A stretch of 20,747 nucleotides of DNA from DRQF01 sp964559135. GTDB taxonomy: Bacteria > Planctomycetota > GCA-002687715 > DRQF01. The DNA is taken from assembly GCA_964559135.1 (NCBI GenBank), contig CAZLGG010000070.1, positions 1 to 20,747 of the forward strand. The letters run 5' to 3'. Under the pieces are notes generated by a model, which searched no databases, was not told where the DNA came from, and was given only the letters and a program-made list of their open reading frames with translations. The stretch's first letter is position 1. Each line of letters begins with the position of its first letter. Shown piece after piece: positions 14,523 to 20,747 of this stretch. A program made the position numbers and the translations under genes.

Positions 14523-15167
14523 GTGTGGCAGCCTCCGCCATCCGCACTCTATCTGATTGCCGGTCGCGCCCGGGCGAGGGGAAACGATTACCTCGGCTTG
14601 ATTGCCGCCGCTCTCGATGGCGGCGTCGACGTTCTCCAGATGCGGGAAAAGCGCGGGGCGAGAGGCGACCTGTTGGAGCTCGGCCGACGCCTTCACGATT
14701 TGACCCAACGCCACGGGATCCCCTTCGTCGTGAATGACGATCCCCATCTGGCAAGGGATCTGTCCGCGGAAGGGCTGCATCTGGGCCAGTCCGACACCTC
14801 TCCGGAGGCGGCCCGCGGTATCGTGGGAGAAGACGTGTTCCTGGGCCTCTCGACCCATAGCGAAGACGAGATTCTGGCTGCGCGAGGGCGCGGTTTGGAT
14901 CTGATCGGGGTGGGGCCCCTTTACCCGACGAGGACGAAGGAGAACGCGGAAGCCCCTGTCGGAGTCGACCTCCTTCGGCGTGCCTCCGTGCTCGCGCCGG
15001 AACTCCCCGCCTTTGGAATCGGGGGCATCGACCATGAGCGGGCCCAAAAGCTCGCCGCGAGGGGCTGCCGCCGTCTCGCCGTTTCCGCGGCCATCCTGGA
15101 AGCCGACGACCCATTCGAGGTGGCCTTTCGACTGAAGAGGATCCTCACGGTCGTTCCCGCCGAGTGA
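14523..15167 (+). CDS. thiE: Thiamine phosphate synthase
   Basis: Couples the pyrimidine HMP-PP to the thiazole phosphate HET-P, giving thiamine phosphate. The 214-residue TIM barrel has QMREK (39-43), the metal-binding VNDDPHLA (70-77), GLHLGQSD (84-91), GLSTHS (108-113), GPLYPTRTKE (131-140, phosphate and HET-P contacts) and GIGGI (165-169). The start is a GTG with GGGAGA about eight bases upstream; no earlier in-frame start is plausible because the frame would enter the divergent gene. No THI-box riboswitch fits into the short upstream gap. No other thiamine gene lies in the window. It is 80 bases upstream of the DUF4388-like gene. Confidence 0.94.
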   Translation: MWQPPPSALYLIAGRARARGNDYLGLIAAALDGGVDVLQMREKRGARGDLLELGRRLHDLTQRHGIPFVVNDDPHLARDLSAEGLHLGQSDTSPEAARGIVGEDVFLGLSTHSEDEILAARGRGLDLIGVGPLYPTRTKENAEAPVGVDLLRRASVLAPELPAFGIGGIDHERAQKLAARGCRRLAVSAAILEADDPFEVAFRLKRILTVVPAE

Positions 15168-15247
15168 CGCCAGGTCTTTCCGCTCAAGCCGCCCCCCGCT
15201 ATGGGCCGACAAGGGATCGGGGGAAGGAGCTGGAAGAAGGCCACGCC

Positions 15248-16009
15248 ATGAACGCCAACGAACGTCTGAATCGAATCCTCCGTGCGGCCGAGCAGTTCCT
15301 CGAGCGGGCCGAAGTGCATATCCCCGCTTTGGAACTTTGGGCCAATGATCGGGTCGAGGAGAAGGATTTCCTCACGGCGGTCTCCCATCTGCAGCATCAT
15401 CTGGCGAAGGTGAAAAAGCAGCAGATGCGCGTCAAGATGGCCGGCGGTCAATCCAATGCCGACGTCAGCACGAGGACCTTGATCGCCCTCGCATTCATGA
15501 ATGCCGTGGACGATGTCGAGGCGTCTTTCGCGGCGTCGCCGGCCGCGGCGGAAGTGAGTACGACGTTTCCGGGCGCCGTCTTCACGATCGCGGATGTCTT
15601 GCGATTCATCGGCTCATCCCGAAAGACAGGGGTCGTCGAGGTCGCGTCATCCGACGAGCGATTCAGCCTGGATTTCGTGGGTGGAGAACTCATGAGCGCC
15701 ATCTCCGACAACAATCCTCCGGGGTGCCGATTGGGCGAGATCCTCGTCGCCCAGGGGACCGTGACCCAAGAGCGACTGGATGCCTTCCTCGCCTACCACC
15801 AGGAAGACAAAAGCCGCATCGGCGAGGCCCTCATCGAAGAGTCCTTGGCCAGCCGGACGGCGATCGACCAAGCGATCGCACGGCAGACCCGCGACCTTTT
15901 TCAAAGACTCCTCGTGCTCGAGGATGTCGATGTCACCTTCACGACCAAGCCCGAACCGGACGGGGTCGACGAGATTCCCCTCAACCTCGGGGAACTCCTC
16001 TACCAGTGA
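15248..16009 (+). CDS. DUF4388/PATAN-like domain protein
   Basis: A 253-residue, soluble protein. The N-terminal 90 residues are helical and charged, with no family recognised. From about 104, the segment FPGAVFTIADVLRFIGSSRK resembles DUF4388 (PATAN) domains, which begin with a strand, a helix containing an ILQFL-like motif, and SRKTG (123-128). Next, LDFVGGELMSA (141-151) matches the domain's phe-x-x-GEL-x-x-A strand. Residues 160-232 (LGEILVAQGTVTQERLDAFL, IGEALIEESLAS) look like the helical repeat found after DUF4388 in many proteins. This domain is linked to signal transduction and gliding regulation in other bacteria; here the partner is unknown. The ATG at 15248 has AAGG seven bases upstream, and an upstream in-frame ATG at 15164 is rejected because it overlaps thiE. 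Confidence 0.78.
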   Translation: MNANERLNRILRAAEQFLERAEVHIPALELWANDRVEEKDFLTAVSHLQHHLAKVKKQQMRVKMAGGQSNADVSTRTLIALAFMNAVDDVEASFAASPAAAEVSTTFPGAVFTIADVLRFIGSSRKTGVVEVASSDERFSLDFVGGELMSAISDNNPPGCRLGEILVAQGTVTQERLDAFLAYHQEDKSRIGEALIEESLASRTAIDQAIARQTRDLFQRLLVLEDVDVTFTTKPEPDGVDEIPLNLGELLYQ

Positions 16010-16071
16010 GCCTCTCTCGCAGGGCTTTCGAACAGGAACATCGTGAATCGTTCGCCGGCCCGACGAGGGGT

Positions 16072-18720
16072 TCATGACTCCACCGGGTCGCCCAGTGGGG
16101 TCAACTCGCGGGCTACGGAGAGGCCTTCTTCGGCGAGCTGCTTGCACAGGGATTCACGATCGCCCACGAGAAGCATCATGCCTGTCTCCAGGGGGAACGC
16201 CCCTTCGGCGCGGGCGTTCACCTCGTCGAGCGAGAGTTCCTCCATGAGTCGGAAATCTTCTTCCAGCACGTCGTAAGAGGCGCCCACCCGATCGAGAGAG
16301 GCGGCGGTGTTCAGCAGCCCGCGACTCGTCTCCAGCGATTCCACCACCGAGGCGCGGCGCTGTTGCTTCGACTTCGCGAGTTCTTCTTCGGTCATGCCGT
16401 CGCTGCGGATGGACTGGACTTCACGAAAGATTTCCCGGACGGCCGCCGCCGAGTGGGGGCCCTCCACCGTCGTCGCGGTGACGTGGTAGCCGCAATCTCT
16501 TTCGAGGACGAGAGACGATTGAATGCCGTAGGTCCAGCCCTTCTCTTCGCGAAGATTCCGGTTGAGTCGGCTGGTGAAGCTGCCACCCAGAGCACCGTTG
16601 AGAAGGAGCCGATGAACCCTGTCTTCGCACTGGAACGGGGGGGCGGGCATGTAGAACCGAATCACCGTCTGGACTGCGTCCGGATGGTGAACGATGTAGA
16701 TCTCGCCGCTGTGCTCCTGCGCCTGAGAAACCGTCGGGTTGGCGAGAGGCCGCGCAGCGTTCGCGAGCTGGCCGAATGCGCCTTCAAGAAGGGCCTCGAG
16801 CGCGTCTCGTTCAAGGCCCGAGACGATGAAGAGATGCATGTTCGCCGGCTGAAGGACCTCCGTGTGGCGGGCGACGATCTGATCGCGCCCAATTCGAGGC
16901 GTGGTCTGTGGATGACCCCAGGAGGCCCACCCATAGGGATGCCTGGCTCCAAAGTAGACATGCGGGGCGACGCGCGTGGCGACGCGCCCCGCATCGTCCG
17001 ACTCCGCGGCCAGGGACTCCAGGTGGATGCGATGGACCCGCTCCCACTCCTTCTCGAGGAAGGGCGCTTGTATGACCGACTCGTGAAGGAGCGCCAACCC
17101 GCGATCTAAGTTGCGCGGCAGAACGCTGAGTCCCGCTTGAATGCGCTGCTGATCCGCGCCCGTTTTGAGTTGAGCGCCCAGACGTTCCAACTCCTGGGAA
17201 AGGGCTTCTGCATCCATCCCGGGGGCTCCTTCGTCGAGCATTCCGGCGAGAAGGGCGGCGCGTCCGCAGAGCTCGGGGGGATCCGCCGCGGCTCCGGGGG
17301 CGATGCTGAGCATGATCTGGGCCATGGGGGCCGAGACCCGGTGGAAGGACGTGACGGTGAGACCGTTGGAGAGATGGAAGACTTCCGGGCGCTCGGGCGC
17401 CACCGTTGCCCGACGATCGATGCTCGGTGCCGATGCCGGAAACACACGCCTGGAATCCTCCGAGATCTCCGGCTCGACCACGAGGCACCCTTCCCGATCG
17501 CTCCTCAACCATGTGGCGGCGGCGGTCTGGATGTCCGCCGTGGAGAGCTTGCGATACCGGTCCAGGTCGGTGGAGACGCCGTCGGGACAACCGAGGGACG
17601 CCTCGTACTGATTGAGCCTGAGTGCGCGATTCAGCAGCGGCTCCAGACTGGAAAGGATGCGGACCTCCTCCGTGGCGACGTGCCGCAGAAGCTCATCCTG
17701 ACCGGGGCCCTCGTCCAGGAATCGGGCAAGCTCTTCCCGTGCGATGTCCTCCACCCGGTTCAGGTCGACGCCGGGTCGGCAGAGGATTTCGATCTCGAAA
17801 AGTGACGTCAACTGCATGGAGAGCTGGCCGGCCCGTACGCGGGTGGCGAGGGCTTCCTGCTGGATAAGGCGCTGATAGAGACGACTCGATCGGCCGCCTC
17901 CGAGGATCGACGAGGCGAGATCGAGGGCCGCATCGCCGTCCTCGAAAAGGGCCGGCGTGTGCCAGACCAAAGTGATGCGAGGGTGTTGGACCTTGTCGCG
18001 AACTCGGAGCCGGCGGGGGCGGGGGAGAGATGCCGGCACGCGGGGCGGGCGAGGCGGGACGGGGCGAGAGTCGATGCCCCCGAAGAGCTCTTCCACGCGA
18101 GCGACCGTCACGTCTCGATCGAAGTCGCCGGCCACGACCAACGCGAGGTTCGACGGCGTGTACCACGTCTCGAAGAACTCGCGTACGTCCTCGACGGTGG
18201 CGGCTTCCAGATCCTCGTGGGACCCAATCACGGAGTGGTCGTAGGGGTGCCCCTTGGAATAGAGGAATTCCGGAAGGATCAACTCGGCGCGCCCGTAGGG
18301 GGCCATCTCATAGCTCTGCCGGCGCTCGTTGCGCACGACCTCGCGTTGGCGGTCCAATTTGTCCTGGTCGATGCAGCGGCCGAGTGACTCCAAGCGATCC
18401 GCTTCGAGCCACAGAAGCGTCGGGAGCATCTCAGCCGGGCCGAAGTCATAGTAGTCGGTGCGATCCTCGGAGGTTGTCGCGTTGTTCCACCCTCCGCCGG
18501 ATTCCATGATCGCGTCAAATTCCCCCTCGGGAACCCGGTCGGTCCCCATGAACATCAGGTGTTCGAAAAGATGAGCGAAGCCCGTGCGCCCCGGCGTTTC
18601 GTCCTTGGCTCCGACGCCATACCAAAGGTTGACGCAGGCCAAGGGAAACCGATGGTCCTCATGGAGGATGAGGACGAGGCCGTTCGAAAGTTCGATGCGT
18701 TCGTGGGGAATATGAATCAC
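16072..18720 (-). CDS. M16 family zinc metallopeptidase, two-domain fusion
   Basis: An 882-residue protein with two M16 (pitrilysin/PqqL/processing-peptidase) halves. The N-terminal half is active in appearance: H-x-x-E-H as HLFEHLMFMGT (His50, Glu53, His54) and the third ligand Glu132 in VVRNERRQ. The C-terminal half, from about 440, keeps the fold (LSNGLTVTSFHR, then LLAGMLDEGAPGMDA) but lacks HxxEH, so it is a pseudo-peptidase partner, and R/Y residues near the end (GGSFTSRLNRNLREEKGWTYG) are the usual second-half signature. I choose GTG at 18720 because a purine-rich GAGGAAGGAAG lies five bases upstream and the usual start follows (IPHERIELSNGL). An in-frame GTG 17 codons upstream is possible. 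No signal peptide is seen, so it may be cytosolic. It converges on the DUF4388-like gene. Confidence 0.93.
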   Translation of the reverse strand: MIHIPHERIELSNGLVLILHEDHRFPLACVNLWYGVGAKDETPGRTGFAHLFEHLMFMGTDRVPEGEFDAIMESGGGWNNATTSEDRTDYYDFGPAEMLPTLLWLEADRLESLGRCIDQDKLDRQREVVRNERRQSYEMAPYGRAELILPEFLYSKGHPYDHSVIGSHEDLEAATVEDVREFFETWYTPSNLALVVAGDFDRDVTVARVEELFGGIDSRPVPPRPPRVPASLPRPRRLRVRDKVQHPRITLVWHTPALFEDGDAALDLASSILGGGRSSRLYQRLIQQEALATRVRAGQLSMQLTSLFEIEILCRPGVDLNRVEDIAREELARFLDEGPGQDELLRHVATEEVRILSSLEPLLNRALRLNQYEASLGCPDGVSTDLDRYRKLSTADIQTAAATWLRSDREGCLVVEPEISEDSRRVFPASAPSIDRRATVAPERPEVFHLSNGLTVTSFHRVSAPMAQIMLSIAPGAAADPPELCGRAALLAGMLDEGAPGMDAEALSQELERLGAQLKTGADQQRIQAGLSVLPRNLDRGLALLHESVIQAPFLEKEWERVHRIHLESLAAESDDAGRVATRVAPHVYFGARHPYGWASWGHPQTTPRIGRDQIVARHTEVLQPANMHLFIVSGLERDALEALLEGAFGQLANAARPLANPTVSQAQEHSGEIYIVHHPDAVQTVIRFYMPAPPFQCEDRVHRLLLNGALGGSFTSRLNRNLREEKGWTYGIQSSLVLERDCGYHVTATTVEGPHSAAAVREIFREVQSIRSDGMTEEELAKSKQQRRASVVESLETSRGLLNTAASLDRVGASYDVLEEDFRLMEELSLDEVNARAEGAFPLETGMMLLVGDRESLCKQLAEEGLSVARELTPLGDPVES

Positions 18721-18725
18721 GGTGG

Positions 18726-18736
18726 CTTCCTTCCTC
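18726..18736 (-). promoter_or_regulatory. Ribosome binding site choosing the M16 start
   Basis: GAGGAAGGAAG ends five bases before GTG at 18720. An in-frame GTG at 18771 has no comparable site, so the shorter protein is preferred. Confidence 0.6.
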
Positions 18737-18754
18737 GGATTCCCGAAAACGACT

Positions 18755-18784
18755 TTCAGGTTTCGGGGCACCTCATGTTATGTT
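18755..18784 (+). promoter_or_regulatory. Possible sigma70-like promoter for the cytochrome b562-like gene
   Basis: TTCAGG (18755-18760) and TATGTT (18779-18784) are 18 bases apart in the 137-base divergent region. Matches to the consensus are partial and the promoter preferences of this organism are unknown, so this is weak. Confidence 0.2.
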
Positions 18785-18857
18785 GTGCCCGCGGTTTCGG
18801 AACCGCTCGGGGGAGCCCATTCTCCCGTGTCGATAAAGTCTTCAGGGGATTTTCACG

Positions 18858-19373
18858 ATGACCAAGTTCCTTTTCTCCCGTCCCGCGGCCGTTTTGACCT
18901 TTGCCGTCGCTGCGTTGGCGCTGCTGACCGGCATGGCCATGTTGGACAACAATCCCGTTGAGACGAGCGGAGGCGCCAGGCCCCTGATTCGCGATTGGAA
19001 TCGACCGGTCCTCCAGGACGACCGGGTCAAGCCGCACATGAAGAAAATCCGTCGGGCCGTCAAGACCATCGAGAAGAACCTTTCGGACCAGGGCATGCGC
19101 GAGGAGGTCCTCACGGCCGTTCGCACCTTGCAGATGGAGGCCCTGCTCTCGAAGAACGGAGTCCCCAAGAACGCCCGTCGGATGGACGACGGCGAGGCGA
19201 AGGCGGCCTTTCTGAAGGGCTATCGCTTGATGTTGGTTCAGTTTGTCAAGGCGACTCTGGATCTCGAGGCGGCGATTCTCCAGGACAAAATCGGTCACGC
19301 GAAGGAGATCCTGGAGCAGTTGGAAGAGCTCGAGGACGAAGGACATTCGAAGTACAAAAAGCGGAGGCGCTGA
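18858..19373 (+). CDS. Cytochrome b562-like periplasmic four-helix protein
   Basis: A 171-residue exported protein. Residues 1-28 form a signal peptide (Lys, hydrophobic AAVLTFAVAALALLTGMAM). The mature part is helical and aligns by eye with Escherichia coli cytochrome b562. Met61 in HMKKIRRAVKTIEK matches its haem-ligand Met7 helix, gap-free through the IEK motif. FLKGYRLMLVQ (118-128) matches its FRHGFDILVGQ segment. His163 in EGHSKYK matches the haem-ligand His102 before QKYR. Both axial ligands are therefore kept. There is no CxxCH, so haem would be non-covalent. An AGGGGA site lies eight bases before the ATG. The gene is divergent from the M16 peptidase and ends in a strong hairpin. Haem binding is inferred; it could be a haem-free relative. 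It is longer than b562, with an extended linker at 94-113. Confidence 0.75.
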   Translation: MTKFLFSRPAAVLTFAVAALALLTGMAMLDNNPVETSGGARPLIRDWNRPVLQDDRVKPHMKKIRRAVKTIEKNLSDQGMREEVLTAVRTLQMEALLSKNGVPKNARRMDDGEAKAAFLKGYRLMLVQFVKATLDLEAAILQDKIGHAKEILEQLEELEDEGHSKYKKRRR

Positions 19374-19397
19374 CCCGCCCTCGATCCCGAACAAATG

Positions 19398-19432
19398 AAA
19401 GAGCGCGACACCCCGGAGGTGTCGCGCTCTTT
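19398..19432. terminator. Strong bidirectional intrinsic terminator
   Basis: A perfect 15-bp stem pairs 19398-19412 with 19418-19432 around the loop CCGGA, core GAGCGCGACACC/GGTGTCGCGCTC. On the plus strand it ends in TCTTTT, and on the minus strand in TCTTTCATTT. It lies between two convergent genes, the cytochrome b562-like gene ending at 19373 and clpC ending at 19449, and serves both. Confidence 0.93.
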
Positions 19433-19448
19433 TCGATCCGGGTGATGA

Positions 19449-20747
19449 TCAGTTCGAGGTCGAAGGCGTCTTGATGTCCTCGGGTTTGGTGATTTGGAAC
19501 TCGAGCTGATCGCGCGTGGTGTGATCCACCGAGATCGTGGCCCCCGGCTGGAGGCCGCCCCGGAGGATCTCCTCGCTGAGCGGGTCCTCGATGTAGCGCT
19601 CGATAGCCCGGCGCATGGGACGAGCACCGTATTCCTCGCTGTAACCCTTTTCCAGCAGGAATTCCTTGGCTTCGTCGGTGAGGGAGAGTTCCATGCCCTT
19701 CGCCGTGACCCGCGCATAGACCTCGCGCATCTCGATCTCGATGATCTGCTTGATGTCGTCCTTGGACAGGTGATGGAAGAAGATCACGTCGTCGAGGCGA
19801 TTGAGGAACTCGGGGCGGAAATGGCGGTCCATCTCACCCTTGAGACGTTGCTGGACACGCTCGGCCGATTGCTCTTTCGAGCCGCCCTCGAAACCGAGGG
19901 CCGTCTGGTTCTTCAAGATGTCGGCGCCGATGTTGGACGTCATGATGAGAATGACGTTCTTGAAGTCGACGTGCCGCCCGAAGGAGTCGGTCAGGCGACC
20001 CTCCTCCATGATCTGCAGCAACATGTTGAAGACGTCATGGTGAGCCTTCTCGATCTCATCGAGGAGAACCACCGAATAGGGGCGACGTCGGACCTTCTCC
20101 GTCAACTGGCCGCCTTCCTCGTAGCCCACGTACCCGGGGGGCGCGCCGATGAGCTTCGAGGCGTTGAAGTTCTCCATGTACTCGGACATGTCGATGTGGA
20201 TGAGGGCGTCTTCGCTGCCGAACATGAACTTCGCCAACTGCTTGGCGAGGTGCGTCTTTCCGACGCCGGTCGGTCCGAGGAAGATGAAGGAGCCCATGGG
20301 CCGTCTCGGGTCCTTCAGACCGCTTCGCGCTCGGCGTACCGCCTTGGCGATGGCCTCGGTGGCCTCATTCTGCCCGATGACCGTCTCATGGAGAGTGTTC
20401 TCCATCTGAAGGAGCCGCTCCGCCTCGCCCTTCTCGAGTCGCGTGAGCGGAATGCCCGTCATCTTGGAGACGGTCTCCGCGATGATGTCCTGGGTGACGT
20501 CGGCATTGCCCTCGTGGCGTTCGGTCTTCCACTGGGCGACGACCCTCTCCTTCTTCTTGCGAAGCTTGTAGGCCTCGTCGCGGAGTTGAGCCGCGCGCTC
20601 GAAGTCCTGGTTGGCGACCGCCTCCTCCTTCTCCTTGTCGAGGCGGAGGATCTCCTTTTCGAGTTCGCGAAGGTCGGGGGGTTGGGTCATCTGGCGCAGG
20701 TGCACGCGGGCTCCCGCTTCGTCGATGACGTCGATGGCCTTGTCGGG
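19449..20747 (-). CDS. clpC: ATP-dependent Clp protease ATP-binding subunit ClpC (partial, N-terminus outside window)
   Basis: The C-terminal 432 residues of a Hsp100 unfoldase; the frame is open through the right edge. It opens with PDKAIDVIDEAGARV, the end of the first AAA+ module. A UVR-like motif follows (28-64, LEKEILRLDKEKEEAV...NQDFERAAQLRDEAYKL), which marks ClpC rather than ClpA or ClpB. The second AAA+ module has Walker A GPTGVGKT (158-165), pore loop GYVGYEEGGQ (205-214), Walker B VVLLDEIEK (226-234), sensor MTSNIG, and the ClpP-contact loop ALGF (283-286). It should feed substrates to ClpP; no clpP is in the window. The C-terminal helical domain ends about residue 410, and the tail is short and polar. 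Confidence 0.96.
   Translation of the reverse strand, partial: PDKAIDVIDEAGARVHLRQMTQPPDLRELEKEILRLDKEKEEAVANQDFERAAQLRDEAYKLRKKKERVVAQWKTERHEGNADVTQDIIAETVSKMTGIPLTRLEKGEAERLLQMENTLHETVIGQNEATEAIAKAVRRARSGLKDPRRPMGSFIFLGPTGVGKTHLAKQLAKFMFGSEDALIHIDMSEYMENFNASKLIGAPPGYVGYEEGGQLTEKVRRRPYSVVLLDEIEKAHHDVFNMLLQIMEEGRLTDSFGRHVDFKNVILIMTSNIGADILKNQTALGFEGGSKEQSAERVQQRLKGEMDRHFRPEFLNRLDDVIFFHHLSKDDIKQIIEIEMREVYARVTAKGMELSLTDEAKEFLLEKGYSEEYGARPMRRAIERYIEDPLSEEILRGGLQPGATISVDHTTRDQLEFQITKPEDIKTPSTSN

Noticed and set aside
16010..16071. Terminator between the convergent DUF4388-like and M16 genes.
   Set aside because: Only a weak 5-base CGAAC/GTTCG pairing is visible, and no T-run.
18721..18771. In-frame GTG at 18771 as the M16 start.
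   Set aside because: It lacks a ribosome binding site and gives 17 extra residues without family similarity; GTG at 18720 has a strong site.

Overview
This is a GC-rich bacterial chromosome segment made almost entirely of housekeeping genes. They are tightly packed, with many 1-4 base stop/start overlaps and frequent GTG starts. There are no tRNA or rRNA genes, insertion sequences, phage genes or CRISPR arrays that I can see, and no gene-free stretch exceeds 300 bases. The organism is probably diderm, because one protein is a signal-peptide-bearing cytochrome b562-like protein. The omega subunit (CGG-x-FR...LIQ-x-R style) and the yicC-gmk-rpoZ-coa order recall Planctomycetota or a neighbouring phylum, but that placement is inference and could be wrong.

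Left block (1-8506, minus strand): a continuous run of co-oriented genes reading tpiA, secG, pyrE, yicC, gmk, rpoZ, coaC, coaB, dut, ftsK and a second FtsK-like membrane protein that leaves the window at base 1. Six junctions overlap or touch (ATGA, TGATG or GTGA), and the largest gap is 86 bases. The run joins glycolysis, secretion, nucleotide and CoA synthesis, transcription and chromosome segregation. CoaC and CoaB, fused in many bacteria, are two overlapping genes here.

Centre (8507-11342): groES-groEL on the minus strand, with a perfect 10-bp terminator-like hairpin behind groEL and two GC-rich hairpins in the groES leader. Upstream on the same strand lies a receiver-only response regulator. 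No CIRCE element is visible.

Right block (11343-20747): a HEAT-like membrane-anchored protein (+) converges on purF (-). purF is translationally coupled to a membrane/TPR-like protein. Divergent from that pair are thiE and a DUF4388-like protein (+). These converge on a two-domain M16 peptidase (-), which is divergent from a cytochrome b562-like protein (+). A strong hairpin terminator separates the latter from the convergent clpC (-), which runs off the right edge.

I found no convincing new defence or mobile system. The observations most worth following are the tandem FtsK-like pair, the split coaC/coaB inside the long operon, the perfect intercistronic hairpin between rpoZ and coaC, the cytochrome b562-like protein with both haem ligands retained, and the uncharacterised membrane/TPR protein coupled to purF.
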